Positions 1 through 9,625 of a stretch of DNA of 64,000 nucleotides are shown here, piece after piece (within the stretch, counting starts at the first letter, position 1; the number at the start of each line of letters is the position of its first letter). The position numbers and the translations under genes were made by a program. The stretch spans positions 1,736,001 through 1,800,000 of the forward strand of contig CANMGU010000001.1 in NCBI GenBank assembly GCA_947497455.1, in the 5' to 3' direction. The notes beneath the pieces are model-generated. The model had not been told where the DNA came from and did no database searches. It was given only the letters and a program-made list of their open reading frames with translations. The DNA comes from an uncultured Sphingomonadaceae bacterium (lineage in GTDB: Bacteria > Pseudomonadota > Alphaproteobacteria > Sphingomonadales > Sphingomonadaceae).

Positions 1-707
1 ACAATATAGCCAATACTAATCACGCTCAAGGTGATCCACGGATTGTTGATCAGCGCGACGCCAAGCAAGGCAAAACCCGCAAGCGCCTCGAGACGGATAT
101 TCTTGCGCAGTCGCAGCGAGGACCAGCTGAACGTCGCGGTATTCGAGATCATCAAAAAGGCGATCAGTACGATCCACGGTCCAACAACAGTATAGTGCCG
201 GAACAGCTCCTGTTCGGTAATCACCCAAAGATAAAGCGGGAGCATGGCCAGTCCGGCAGCGACGGGCGCCGGGATGCCAGTCAGGAAACCCGCCGATTTA
301 TGGGGCTGGTCTTCATCATCAATATGAGCGTTAAAGCGCGCGAGCCGCAATGCGCAGCCAACAGCCATGGTCAGTGAAATAACCCAGCCAAATTGCGGCA
401 TATGCTGCAAGGACCAGAAAAACATCACCAATGCCGGTGTCACACCGAAAGCAATGACGTCGGAGAGCGAATCTAGCTCCGCACCAAAACGGCTTTGCGC
501 GTTAAGCAAGCGAGCGATCCGGCCATCAAGTCCGTCCAATATACCGGCCAACACGACGGCGCCGGCGGCCAATACCCAATTTTCCATGAAAGCGAAACGT
601 ACGCCGCTAAGTCCTACGCAAAGAGCCAGCGCAGTAACGGCATTGGGCGCAAACGCCCGCAGAGAAATGCCGCGTTCGGGTCGCTGGATACGGTTTTTAT
701 CTGCCAT
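1..707 (-). CDS. pssA: CDP-diacylglycerol--serine O-phosphatidyltransferase (partial)
   Basis: Makes phosphatidylserine from CDP-diacylglycerol and serine at the inner membrane. I translated the minus strand from ATG 707; the frame stays open to base 1, so the C-terminus lies outside the window. The complete CDP-alcohol phosphotransferase signature D-G-x2-A-R-x8-G-x3-D-x3-D is present within the first 90 residues, and several hydrophobic segments follow, as expected for this integral membrane family. The gene lies 52 bp downstream of psd on the same strand. This psd-pssA pair performs the two consecutive steps to phosphatidylethanolamine. No other in-frame ATG lies between the psd stop and 707. 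Confidence 0.93.
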   Translation of the reverse strand, partial: MADKNRIQRPERGISLRAFAPNAVTALALCVGLSGVRFAFMENWVLAAGAVVLAGILDGLDGRIARLLNAQSRFGAELDSLSDVIAFGVTPALVMFFWSLQHMPQFGWVISLTMAVGCALRLARFNAHIDDEDQPHKSAGFLTGIPAPVAAGLAMLPLYLWVITEQELFRHYTVVGPWIVLIAFLMISNTATFSWSSLRLRKNIRLEALAGFALLGVALINNPWITLSVISIGYI

Positions 708-759
708 CAGCTGAAGATCATATCCTGGGTCACAGCGACAAAAGTCAAAACTCCGGACA

Positions 760-1494
760 TCATTGGCCGATGCCTTCAATCTCTTTTACCTGACCGATTT
801 CGGCAATAACAGTCTCACCTGCAATCGTCCGCTGCCCCAGGACGACATTCGGGGTTGTCCCCTTGGGCAGATATACATCCACCCGGCTGCCAAAGCGGAT
901 AAGCCCGATACGCTGTCCAACCGCAACAAAATCGCCCTCTTTCACAAAGGACATAATCCGCCGCGCGACCAGTCCTGCAATCTGTGTAAAACCGACCTTC
1001 AGCCCGTCATTGCGTTCCACCATGAAATGTTGCCGTTCATTCTCGTCACTGGCTTTATCAAGATCCGCATTCAGGAACTTACCGGAAATATAGGCCTGCC
1101 GTCTTACCGTACCCTCAATCGGTGTGCGATTGATGTGTACATCAAAGACACTCATAAAAATGGAGACACGGATAAGCTCTTCATCGCCAAGACCGCCCTC
1201 GCCTTGCAACTCAACCGGCGGAACAACCGGCATGATCAAATTGACCAGTCCGTCCGCTGGCGCGACAATATATTTGTCATCCAATGGCGTCACCCGTTTC
1301 GGATCACGGAAAAAGGCCAGAACCCAAATGGTAACGCCGGCCATTGGCCAAGCGAGAGTCTCCCATGCAAGAAACGCAAATGCTGCAGTGATCGCCGCCG
1401 AGATAAGCGCAAATTTGCGTCCTTCAGGGTGGACCGGTGGAAAAGACCATTTGGCTTCGCCAAGGCCCTTATTTGAATATTTTTCTATCGCCAT
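760..1494 (-). CDS. psd: Phosphatidylserine decarboxylase proenzyme
   Basis: Converts phosphatidylserine to phosphatidylethanolamine. The 244-residue protein is the short PSD type common in alphaproteobacteria. A membrane anchor lies near residues 28-62. The self-cleavage site is the Gly202-Ser203 pair in [11 protein letters not shown]; in this family the serine becomes the pyruvoyl cofactor and the chain splits into beta and alpha subunits. The FDVHINR motif near residue 117 is also typical. It is probably co-transcribed with pssA. The start codon ATG 1494 gives the expected N-terminus. Confidence 0.96.
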   Translation of the reverse strand: MAIEKYSNKGLGEAKWSFPPVHPEGRKFALISAAITAAFAFLAWETLAWPMAGVTIWVLAFFRDPKRVTPLDDKYIVAPADGLVNLIMPVVPPVELQGEGGLGDEELIRVSIFMSVFDVHINRTPIEGTVRRQAYISGKFLNADLDKASDENERQHFMVERNDGLKVGFTQIAGLVARRIMSFVKEGDFVAVGQRIGLIRFGSRVDVYLPKGTTPNVVLGQRTIAGETVIAEIGQVKEIEGIGQ

Positions 1495-1676
1495 GAATGT
1501 TCTTTAGGAGCAGTGTCCTGCCCTGACAATACTCCTGCTTCAGTTTTGCAGGAACAATCGTGAGAGATTTGAACAGATGGTTGAACATATTGCGATCTTT
1601 GCTAAGAGATCGACATCTTAGATTCCTCCCACTGAGTGCTTTGATATATATTGCTTTGCAGGAAAGAAAAATTTCT

Positions 1677-2897
1677 ATGTCTAAAATTAAGGTCAAAAAC
1701 CCGGTCGTCGAACTAGATGGCGACGAAATGACGCGGATCATTTGGCAGTGGATTCGTGAAAAGCTGATCGAACCTTATCTGGATGTTGAGCTGCATTATT
1801 ATGACCTTGCTATCGAAGTGCGCGACGATACGAATGACAAGATTACTGTTGATGCCGCCAATGCGATCAACAAACATGGTGTTGGTGTAAAATGCGCGAC
1901 AATCACTCCTGACGAAGCGCGGGTTGAGGAATTCGGCCTAAAGCGGATGTGGAAGTCACCCAATGGCACGATCCGTAACATTCTCGGTGGCGTTGTATTC
2001 CGTGAACCTATCGTAATTGACAATGTTCCACGTCTGGTCCCAGGCTGGACCGATCCCATTGTCGTTGGCCGCCATGCCTTTGGTGACCAGTATCGTGCAA
2101 CTGATTTCAAGGTCCCTGGCCCTGGCAAGCTGCGCCTGGTCTTTGATGGCGATGATGGCACGAAGATTGATGAGGAAGTTTTCCAGTTCCCCTCTCCTGG
2201 CGTTGCCATGGCAATGTATAATCTGGACGATTCCATCCGCGATTTTGCTCGCGCCTCGATGAATTACGGCCTTAATCGCAACTGGCCCGTCTATCTCTCC
2301 ACCAAGAACACGATCATGAAAGCTTATGATGGTCGCTTCAAAGATCTGTTCGAGGAAGTTTTCGAAACCGAATTTAAGGACAAGTTCGAAAAAGCAGACA
2401 TTCTCTACGAACACCGCCTGATCGATGACATGGTTGCTTCCGCAATGAAATGGAGCGGCAAATTCGTCTGGGCCTGTAAAAACTATGATGGCGACGTTCA
2501 GTCAGATACTGTCGCGCAGGGTTTTGGCTCCCTTGGCTTGATGACATCGGTTCTTATGACACCAACCGGCGATACGGTCGAAGCTGAAGCAGCGCATGGT
2601 ACAGTTACGCGCCATTATCGTCAGCATCAGGAAGGCAAAGCGACGTCGACCAACCCGATCGCTTCGATCTTCGCCTGGACTCGCGGCCTCATTTATCGCG
2701 GGAAATTTGATGACACGCCGGAAGTAACACGTTTTGCTGAAACGCTTGAAAAGGTTTGCATTAAAACAGTTGAGAATGGCGACATGACAAAGGATCTCGC
2801 GATTCTGATCGGTCCCGATCAAAGCTGGATGACAACCGAGCAGTTTTTTGAGGCGGTGCGTTCCAACCTTGAAACCGAAATGCAAAACTGGAAATAA
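1677..2897 (+). CDS. icd: NADP-dependent isocitrate dehydrogenase
   Basis: Oxidative decarboxylation of isocitrate to 2-oxoglutarate in the TCA cycle. The 406-residue protein belongs to the homodimeric class shared with eukaryotic NADP-IDH, seen in [13 protein letters not shown] at the N-terminus and in the stretch around [12 protein letters not shown]. The frame is open upstream to 1560, but ATG 1677 is preceded by an AGGAAAG ribosome site at 1660-1666 and matches the family N-terminus, so I chose it. The gene diverges from psd. The 180 bp between them hold a small perfect inverted repeat (CGATCT/AGATCG at 1593-1612) and no convincing promoter that I can define. Confidence 0.97.
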   Translation: MSKIKVKNPVVELDGDEMTRIIWQWIREKLIEPYLDVELHYYDLAIEVRDDTNDKITVDAANAINKHGVGVKCATITPDEARVEEFGLKRMWKSPNGTIRNILGGVVFREPIVIDNVPRLVPGWTDPIVVGRHAFGDQYRATDFKVPGPGKLRLVFDGDDGTKIDEEVFQFPSPGVAMAMYNLDDSIRDFARASMNYGLNRNWPVYLSTKNTIMKAYDGRFKDLFEEVFETEFKDKFEKADILYEHRLIDDMVASAMKWSGKFVWACKNYDGDVQSDTVAQGFGSLGLMTSVLMTPTGDTVEAEAAHGTVTRHYRQHQEGKATSTNPIASIFAWTRGLIYRGKFDDTPEVTRFAETLEKVCIKTVENGDMTKDLAILIGPDQSWMTTEQFFEAVRSNLETEMQNWK

Positions 2898-2954
2898 TTT
2901 CCGGCGCGTTTTGACTTGCTGACAAACGGAATGTTTCGCGTATAGGTGTCTCTT

Positions 2955-4763
2955 ATGAGTACACCGCTCGACAACCCGGCATTTATTGACGCAATCGTTA
3001 TATTGGGAGCGGCAGGGATAATCATTCCTGCTTTTGCCCGCTTTCGGATTACGCCGATCATTGGATTCATCCTGGTCGGCGTTTTACTTGGGCCATCGGG
3101 TTTGGGCGCTCTATCAGGCCAGTATGACTGGCTCAGATTTTTCACGATCAATGATCGAGAGGCCATAGAGCCCTTTGCCGAATTCGGCATAATCCTGCTG
3201 CTATTCTCCATTGGTCTGGAACTCTCGTTCAAACGCCTCTGGTCGATGCGCCAGCTGGTATTTGGCGTTGGTGCCGCAGAACTGACCATTTCTGGTTTGA
3301 TCATTGGTTTCGTTCTTTATCTGATCGGGCAGAACCCAGCAGGCGCACTTGGCCTTGGCCTCGCTTTGGCATTGTCATCCACCGCCCTTGTGTTGCCAAT
3401 GTCCGGTACAAAAAGTCCGGTGGGCCGGGCGGCTTTGGCCATGCTTCTCTTCGAAGATGTTGCCATCGTTCCGATAATCTTCCTGTTGGGCGCTCTCGCC
3501 CCCTCCTACGCTAGCGGGTCATCATGGGAAGAACTTGTACAAACACTGGTTATCGGTGGAGCGGTGATTATCGGTATGCTGGTGCTGGGACGGCTGCTGT
3601 TGCCGCGCATCTTTGCGCAGGCCGCACGAACCAAAAGCCCTGAACTTTTTCTGTCAGTCAGTTTGTTGGTGATCATCCTCGCCAGCCTCGCAACCGCAGC
3701 AACCGGCCTTTCGCCCATAGTAGGCGCACTGTTAGCCGGCCTGCTGATCGCGGAGACAGAATATCATGGTGAAGTAGAAGTCATCACCGCTCCTTTTAAA
3801 GGGCTTGCGCTCGGTGTGTTTCTGATCACGGTTGGGATGCAGATCGACATTCGCGTCATTCTGGAAAACTGGGCAAGCCTGATCACCGCAGTCGTCGGCG
3901 TCGTTCTGGTCAAAGCCGTTGTAACCGGCGGTCTGTTGCGTTTTGCCGGAGCGCGTCCGGGTACGGCAACCGAGGCTGGTGTATTGATGTCGAGCCCTTC
4001 CGAAACCACCCTGATCGTTCTGGCGGCAGCCGCACAGGCGCAGCTTATTCAGGCGCAAACTGCCGCTTTTTGGCAGATTGTCACGGCAATAGGCCTGACG
4101 ATCACACCTTTGTTGGCCAGATTCGGTCATGATATGGCTCGGCGGATCGAATTGCGTGGAGAGAATATCGCCGCGACCGATGATCAGGTCATTGACGCAG
4201 AAAAGACGATTATCATCGGCTTTGGCCGCGTCGGTCGATTGGTTGCGGATATGATGAAGGCGCATGATCAGAATTATCTTGCGATAGAATCAAATATCGA
4301 TGTCGTCGCCGACGCGCGCCGCTACGGCTATCCGATCATCTTCGGGAATGTTGCACGCAACGAGATGTTGGATCGATTGCGGCTTGGACATGCCAAGGCA
4401 CTTGTTCTCACGATGGATGAGCCCGTCCTATCGGTCCAGGTTGTTAAAAAGGTACGTGCATGGGTACCAGACTTGCCGATCATCGTACGCGCACGTGATA
4501 CTGAACATGCAGCTGAGCTTTATCAGGCCGGTGCCACCAATGCGGTTCCCGAAGCACTGGAAGGGTCTCTGCAGTTGTCCGAGGCCATATTGGTTGAAAA
4601 CGGCGTGGCCATGGGACCGGTTATCGCGTCTATCCATGAGAAACGCGACCAGATCCGACACCAGATTCAAAAAGACGGTGATCTGGAAATCGAACCCAAG
4701 CTCAAGTCATCAGCGCTTGATACCGACCCGGTAACGCCGCCGAAACTCAGTCCGCAAGAATAG
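2955..4763 (+). CDS. Kef-type cation/proton antiporter (CPA2) with TrkA-N domain
   Basis: Predicted inner-membrane monovalent cation:proton antiporter of the CPA2 family (KefB/KefC/YbaL type). The first ~390 residues form about a dozen hydrophobic segments including the family stretches [16 protein letters not shown] and [11 protein letters not shown]. From about residue 415 a cytosolic TrkA-N/RCK domain follows, with a GFGRVG nucleotide-binding loop. ATG 2955 has an AGGTG ribosome site at 2944-2948, whereas the GTG at 2946 lacks correct spacing. The last 17 bp overlap the 3' end of alaS, which is convergent. The transported ion (K+ or Na+) and any regulator such as glutathione cannot be told from sequence; no KefF/KefG-like ancillary gene is adjacent. 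Confidence 0.9.
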   Translation: MSTPLDNPAFIDAIVILGAAGIIIPAFARFRITPIIGFILVGVLLGPSGLGALSGQYDWLRFFTINDREAIEPFAEFGIILLLFSIGLELSFKRLWSMRQLVFGVGAAELTISGLIIGFVLYLIGQNPAGALGLGLALALSSTALVLPMSGTKSPVGRAALAMLLFEDVAIVPIIFLLGALAPSYASGSSWEELVQTLVIGGAVIIGMLVLGRLLLPRIFAQAARTKSPELFLSVSLLVIILASLATAATGLSPIVGALLAGLLIAETEYHGEVEVITAPFKGLALGVFLITVGMQIDIRVILENWASLITAVVGVVLVKAVVTGGLLRFAGARPGTATEAGVLMSSPSETTLIVLAAAAQAQLIQAQTAAFWQIVTAIGLTITPLLARFGHDMARRIELRGENIAATDDQVIDAEKTIIIGFGRVGRLVADMMKAHDQNYLAIESNIDVVADARRYGYPIIFGNVARNEMLDRLRLGHAKALVLTMDEPVLSVQVVKKVRAWVPDLPIIVRARDTEHAAELYQAGATNAVPEALEGSLQLSEAILVENGVAMGPVIASIHEKRDQIRHQIQKDGDLEIEPKLKSSALDTDPVTPPKLSPQE

Positions 4764-7395
4764 ATTTTATAGCAGCAATGGCTTCTTCGGCCTTGACTCC
4801 TTCAGGGCCACCACCTTGCGCCATATCGGGCCGCCCTCCACCGCCCTTTCCGCCGACAGCAGCTACGGCCGATTGAACCAGATCAACAGCATTATGGGCG
4901 TCTGTCAGATCATCGGTCACGCCGACCGCCACGGTTGCACGGCCATCATTGACCGCGATCAGCGCGCTAATGCCGCTACCCATTTTTTTCTTGGCTTCAT
5001 CAATCAGACCACGAAGTTCTTTGGGATTCAGGCCATTAATCACTTGACCGCTAAACGATATATCACCAATCGTCTCGACATCACTTGTCGCCGAGCTGCC
5101 GCCATCACCGGCCAAAGCCAGAGCCTTTTTCGCTTCGGTAAGTTCGCGATCCAGTTTCTTGCGCTCTTCGACCAGTGCAGTCACCCGTTCCGCCGCTTCG
5201 TCAGGAGAAGCTTTCAAGGCGGCTGCTATCGACTTTAATTTGCTATCGCGGCCACCCAACCAGAGCCGAGCCGCCTCACCGGTCAATGCTTCGATACGCC
5301 GAACACCGCTGGATACTGCGGATTCGGAGATGACGACCATCAATCCAATATCACCAAGAGCATTGACATGAGTACCGCCACAAAGCTCAACGGAATAATC
5401 ACTATCTTCCTCAGTGCCCATTGAAAGCACGCGGACCTCATCGCCATATTTCTCGCCAAACAACGCCAGCGCCCCGGCAGCCACCGCATCATCTGGACTC
5501 ATCAGACGAGTCACGACCATGCTGTTACCGCGCACCTGTGCATTTACATCCGCTTCGATAGCGTTGATTTCGGCATCGCTCAAAGCAGCGGGATGGGAGA
5601 AATCAAAACGCAGACGGTCCGGCGCTACCAGACTGCCCTTCTGAGTGACGTGATCACCCAGATGATGGCGTAGCGCCTTGTGGAGCAAATGGGTTGCACT
5701 GTGATTGGCACGCAACTGGGTGCGTCTCGTCGAATCTACGGTGAGATGAACGGTATCTCCAACGGAAATGGCTCCGTCATCAATTGTCATATGATGTGCA
5801 TGCAGCCGCCCCAGCGGTTTGCTGGTGTCCGCTACATTGGCCGTAAAGCCGTCATCGCCGGTGACCAGTCCGCTGTCACCCATCTGGCCTCCACTTTCGC
5901 CGTAAAAAGGTGTCTGATTGGTCAGCATTATAACTTCATCACCAGCATTAGCGGACTGAATTTCCTCGCCATCCTTAACAAGCGCAATGATGACACCGTC
6001 GCCAGCTTCGGCACTATATCCTGTAAATTCGGTTCCGCCCTCACGCTCTGCGATGTCAAACCAGACGGCTTCTGATGCCTGATCGCCTGACCCCTTCCAA
6101 GCAGCGCGAGCGGCTGCTTTTTGTTCGCCCATTGCCACATCAAAACCATCGCGATCGACGCCCAGCGATTTGGCGCGCAAGGCATCTTCGGTCAAATCAT
6201 AGGGGAAACCATAGGTATCATAGAGCTTGAAAGCCGTCGCACCGGGCAAAATGTCACCATCCTGCATATCAGCAATCTCGGCATCGAGCAGCTTAAGCCC
6301 CTTATCGAGGGTCCGCCGGAAATTGGTTTCTTCCCGCAACAAGGTTTCCTCGATGAGGGGTTTCGCGCGGATCAATTCCGGAAATGCGTTGCCCATCTCG
6401 GCAGTCAAAGCGCTTACCATCCGGTGCATCAGCGGATCTTGCGCTCCGAGCAGATGCGCATGGCGCATGGCACGACGCATGATCCGGCGGAGCACATAGC
6501 CGCGGCCTTCATTGGCCGGCAACACGCCATCAGCGACCAGAAAGGAAGAGGCGCGCAAATGATCTGCAATAACGCGATGGCTCGCCTGGTTGTCACCAGT
6601 TGTTTCTGTTCCGGTTAGCGTACCCGACTGTGCAATCAGCGCCTTGAAAAGATCGATCTCGTAATTGTCATGCGTACCCTGCATGACAGCGGCCACCCGC
6701 TCGAGCCCCATGCCGGTATCAATTGATGGCTTTGGCAGATCGATCCGATCGCCACCGGCATGCTGCTCATATTGCATGAACACCAGATTCCAGATTTCGA
6801 CAAAGCGGTCTCCATCTTCATCCGGACTGCCAGGAGGGCCACCGAAAATATGGTCACCATGGTCATAGAAAATTTCACTGCATGGACCGCAGGGCCCGGT
6901 ATCACCCATAGACCAGAAATTGTCGTTGGTTGCGATACGGATAATGCGTTCTTCCGGCAGACCCGAAATTTTCCGCCACAAATCAAAGGCTTCATCATCC
7001 GTGTGGTAGACGGTTACCGTAAGGCGATCGGCAGAAATTTCCCACGTCTTTGTGATCAGCTCCCAGGCATTGAGGATCGCCTGTTCCTTGAAATAATCGC
7101 CAAAGGAAAAATTGCCGAGCATCTCGAAAAAGGTGTGATGTCGGGCAGTATAGCCGACATTGTCGAGATCATTATGCTTACCACCCGCGCGAACACATTT
7201 CTGGCTGGATGTCGCGGTCGGGAATTTACTCTTTTCAGCACCCGTAAAGACATTCTTGAAAGGTACCATTCCGGCGTTGATGAACATCAACGTCGGATCA
7301 TTGTGCGGAATCAACGGAGACGAGGGAACAACTTCATGTCCTTGCGCCGCAAAAAATTCCAAAAAAGAGCGTCTTATATCATTGGTGGTAATCAT
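4747..7395 (-). CDS. alaS: Alanine--tRNA ligase
   Basis: Charges tRNA-Ala. The full-length 882-residue protein starts with the typical aminoacylation domain ([20 protein letters not shown], then GMVPFKN). The editing domain carries the zinc motif HSATHLLH and the downstream CGGTH. A C-terminal DHHA1-type Gly-rich region ends the protein. I see no truncation. The 3' end overlaps the antiporter gene on the opposite strand by 17 bp. Confidence 0.99.
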   Translation of the reverse strand: MITTNDIRRSFLEFFAAQGHEVVPSSPLIPHNDPTLMFINAGMVPFKNVFTGAEKSKFPTATSSQKCVRAGGKHNDLDNVGYTARHHTFFEMLGNFSFGDYFKEQAILNAWELITKTWEISADRLTVTVYHTDDEAFDLWRKISGLPEERIIRIATNDNFWSMGDTGPCGPCSEIFYDHGDHIFGGPPGSPDEDGDRFVEIWNLVFMQYEQHAGGDRIDLPKPSIDTGMGLERVAAVMQGTHDNYEIDLFKALIAQSGTLTGTETTGDNQASHRVIADHLRASSFLVADGVLPANEGRGYVLRRIMRRAMRHAHLLGAQDPLMHRMVSALTAEMGNAFPELIRAKPLIEETLLREETNFRRTLDKGLKLLDAEIADMQDGDILPGATAFKLYDTYGFPYDLTEDALRAKSLGVDRDGFDVAMGEQKAAARAAWKGSGDQASEAVWFDIAEREGGTEFTGYSAEAGDGVIIALVKDGEEIQSANAGDEVIMLTNQTPFYGESGGQMGDSGLVTGDDGFTANVADTSKPLGRLHAHHMTIDDGAISVGDTVHLTVDSTRRTQLRANHSATHLLHKALRHHLGDHVTQKGSLVAPDRLRFDFSHPAALSDAEINAIEADVNAQVRGNSMVVTRLMSPDDAVAAGALALFGEKYGDEVRVLSMGTEEDSDYSVELCGGTHVNALGDIGLMVVISESAVSSGVRRIEALTGEAARLWLGGRDSKLKSIAAALKASPDEAAERVTALVEERKKLDRELTEAKKALALAGDGGSSATSDVETIGDISFSGQVINGLNPKELRGLIDEAKKKMGSGISALIAVNDGRATVAVGVTDDLTDAHNAVDLVQSAVAAVGGKGGGGRPDMAQGGGPEGVKAEEAIAAIKSILAD

Positions 7396-7468
7396 GAAAT
7401 CGATTTAGGCGAGGCCCATCCTGTTTACAATCCCGTCAATCAATCAATCGGCAATTTATGATAGCCGA

Positions 7469-8095
7469 TCAAGCATAGGCATAGGGACCACCTTTTTCGA
7501 GCGCGGTCTTATATTGTGGCCGGTCATGAATGCGTTTGAGCCAGGCCTGCAAATTCGGGAAACGATCATCCAGCCCCGCCCGTGCCTGACTTGCCTCTAA
7601 CGGAAAGCTCATCATCACATCGGCAGCGCTAAGCTCGCTACCTGCAAAATAGGGACGCGATGCGAGCTCCGTATCAAGCCAGGAGAGCAGATCCTCAACC
7701 ATAGCCATTATCGGCTTCTTGGCCGGCCAGCCCAGAAACCCAAGACGGTTGACGACAAGCGTGCCGAACAGAGGCGGCATCATCGACCCCTCGGCAAAGT
7801 GCAGATACTGGGTGTAGAGCTGCGCCCCGGTCTTGTCTTCCGGCGCGCCTAATGTGCCACCCGCCTTTCTCACAAGATACTCAACAATCGCCGCTGTCTC
7901 GATAATGACCTGACCGTCATCTTCAATCATCGGTGATTTGCCCAGCGGATGCACGGCTTTCAAGCTGTCTGGTGCACGTTGGGTCTTGGGATGACGTTCG
8001 TAGCGCTTGATCTCATAGGGCAACGCCAACTCCTCAAGCAACCAGAGGATGCGCTGGGACCGACTATTTTCGAGATGATGGACGATGATGGTCAT
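7469..8095 (-). CDS. Glutathione S-transferase family protein
   Basis: 208 residues, cytosolic. The N-terminal thioredoxin-like domain reads IIVHHLENSRSQRILWLLEEL, the usual GST G-site region with a serine near the start, followed by GKSPMIEDDGQVIIETAAIVEYL (split by the conserved cis-Pro and Glu-Thr pair). A helical C-terminal domain ends with ARAGLDDRFPNLQAWLKRI. ATG 8095 was chosen over an upstream start at 8119 because AAGGGG lies just before it and the domain begins immediately. The substrate is unknown. It lies 74 bp upstream of alaS and may be transcribed towards it. Confidence 0.9.
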   Translation of the reverse strand: MTIIVHHLENSRSQRILWLLEELALPYEIKRYERHPKTQRAPDSLKAVHPLGKSPMIEDDGQVIIETAAIVEYLVRKAGGTLGAPEDKTGAQLYTQYLHFAEGSMMPPLFGTLVVNRLGFLGWPAKKPIMAMVEDLLSWLDTELASRPYFAGSELSAADVMMSFPLEASQARAGLDDRFPNLQAWLKRIHDRPQYKTALEKGGPYAYA

Positions 8096-8241
8096 AAATT
8101 CCCCTTTTCCGATTCTCACAATATGCCGGCCCGCGGTTTAACTGCGCGCAAAGTTCACACAGATCACACCGATAAAACCGCCAATAGCGCGAGACACCAC
8201 AGCTTTCCGAAACTTGTGACAGGAAATTGCGGGATAGCAAA

Positions 8242-8285
8242 TAAAAAGGGGCCGTCCTGACTATCGGGGGACAGAAGGACGGCCC
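8242..8285 (-). terminator. Rho-independent terminator after recA
   Basis: A perfect 10-bp inverted repeat, GGGCCGTCCT at 8248-8257 and AGGACGGCCC at 8276-8285, has an 18-nt loop. Read on the minus strand, the hairpin is followed by CTTTTTAT, the U-tract expected of an intrinsic terminator. It lies about 90 nt downstream of the recA stop codon and in the same orientation. Confidence 0.88.
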
Positions 8286-8376
8286 GGATGCCAAGGTTCG
8301 TCTCGGGGGAAACGAACCGGCAAACTTGGAATTCTATGGTCAGGTGCGCGAAAAGCTCATGCTCTTCGCGCTCCTA

Positions 8377-9474
8377 TCACTCTTTATCGTCAGCAATCTC
8401 GGTATCGCCATCAGCGCCAACCGGGCCAGTCATCATTTCCTCGGCAATTTCTTCTTCATTGCCGCGGATCTGATTTTCCAGCTTAGCCATCATTTCAGGG
8501 TTTTCGAGCAGGAAGCGTTTTGAATTTTCGCGGCCCTGGCCAATACGCACCGAGTCATAGGAGAACCAGGCACCAGATTTTTCGACCACGCCTGCCTTGA
8601 CTCCGAGGTCGATAATCTCACCGACTTTGGAAATGCCCTGCCCATACATGATGTCGAATTCGACTTGCTTAAACGGCGGTGCAACCTTGTTCTTGACCAC
8701 TTTGACACGGGTAGAGTTACCAACAATATCGTCCCGTTCCTTGATCTGACCGGTGCGGCGAATATCCAGACGAACCGACGCATAGAATTTCAGCGCATTA
8801 CCACCCGATGTGGTTTCGGGATTGCCGTACATCACACCGATTTTCATCCGCACCTGGTTGATGAAGATCACCATGCATTTGGAACGGCTGATCGAGCCGG
8901 TCAGCTTGCGCAGCGCCTGGCTCATCAATCGCGCCTGAAGCCCAACATGAGTATCGCCCATCTCACCTTCAATTTCAGCGCGCGGAACCAACGCAGCAAC
9001 CGAATCGACCACCAGAACATCAATCGCGTTTGAGCGAACCAATGTATCGGTAATTTCGAGCGCCTGCTCTCCGGTATCAGGCTGGGAGATGATCAATTCA
9101 TCAATATCCACACCAAGAGCATTGGCATAAACAGGGTCCAAAGCATGTTCAGCATCAACAAAGGCTGCAGTACCGCCAGCTTTTTGTGCTTCGGCGATGA
9201 CATGCAATGCCAATGTGGTTTTACCCGAACTTTCAGGGCCATAAATTTCGATCACACGACCCTTTGGCAATCCCCCGATGCCAAGCGCGATATCCAGTCC
9301 CAAGGAACCGGTGGAAACCGATTCGACTTCCATCGCCTTGCGAGAACCCAGCTTCATGGCTGAGCCTTTACCAAAAGCGCGATCAATCTGCGCCAATGCG
9401 GCGTCGAGCGCCTTTTGTCTGTCTGATGAGTTCAATTGATTATCCGATTCTACGACTTTTAAATTGCCGGCCAT
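8377..9474 (-). CDS. recA: Recombinase RecA
   Basis: ATP-dependent strand exchange protein and SOS co-protease, 365 residues from ATG 9474. The Walker A motif is GPESSGKTT; the usual stretches [26 protein letters not shown] and [19 protein letters not shown] (the last cut short here) follow in order, and an acidic C-terminus ends the protein. The frame is open 14 codons further upstream, but AAGGGG precedes 9474 and the shorter start fits the family. It is controlled by a LexA box 76 bp upstream and followed by an intrinsic terminator, so it is a single-gene transcript. Confidence 0.99.
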   Translation of the reverse strand: MAGNLKVVESDNQLNSSDRQKALDAALAQIDRAFGKGSAMKLGSRKAMEVESVSTGSLGLDIALGIGGLPKGRVIEIYGPESSGKTTLALHVIAEAQKAGGTAAFVDAEHALDPVYANALGVDIDELIISQPDTGEQALEITDTLVRSNAIDVLVVDSVAALVPRAEIEGEMGDTHVGLQARLMSQALRKLTGSISRSKCMVIFINQVRMKIGVMYGNPETTSGGNALKFYASVRLDIRRTGQIKERDDIVGNSTRVKVVKNKVAPPFKQVEFDIMYGQGISKVGEIIDLGVKAGVVEKSGAWFSYDSVRIGQGRENSKRFLLENPEMMAKLENQIRGNEEEIAEEMMTGPVGADGDTEIADDKE

Positions 9475-9549
9475 TTGCCTGTCCCCTTCGCTAAATGCTT
9501 GTACGTTATCAATCAATGATGGATATGATGTACCGCATTTGTTCTACCA

Positions 9550-9564
9550 GAACAAGAGTGGAAC
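9550..9564 (-). promoter_or_regulatory. LexA (SOS) box of recA
   Basis: The sequence GAAC-AAGAGTG-GAAC on the plus strand (GTTC-N7-GTTC on the minus strand) exactly matches the alphaproteobacterial LexA operator. It lies 76 bp upstream of the recA ATG, where repression would be expected. An adjoining GTTC at 9541-9544 makes a further palindrome with the first half-site. Confidence 0.9.
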
Positions 9565-9625
9565 AGAATTTTTTCAAAAATGAGTTAACTGATATATTTC
9601 AGTAATATACGAGCCATTCCACAGG

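Noticed and set aside
763-1476. A 237-codon open frame opposite psd
   Set aside because: It mirrors psd exactly and psd has the complete Gly-Ser cleavage motif.
1560-1676. N-terminal extension of isocitrate dehydrogenase
   Set aside because: No ribosome site upstream, and the enzyme family starts at the methionine encoded at 1677.
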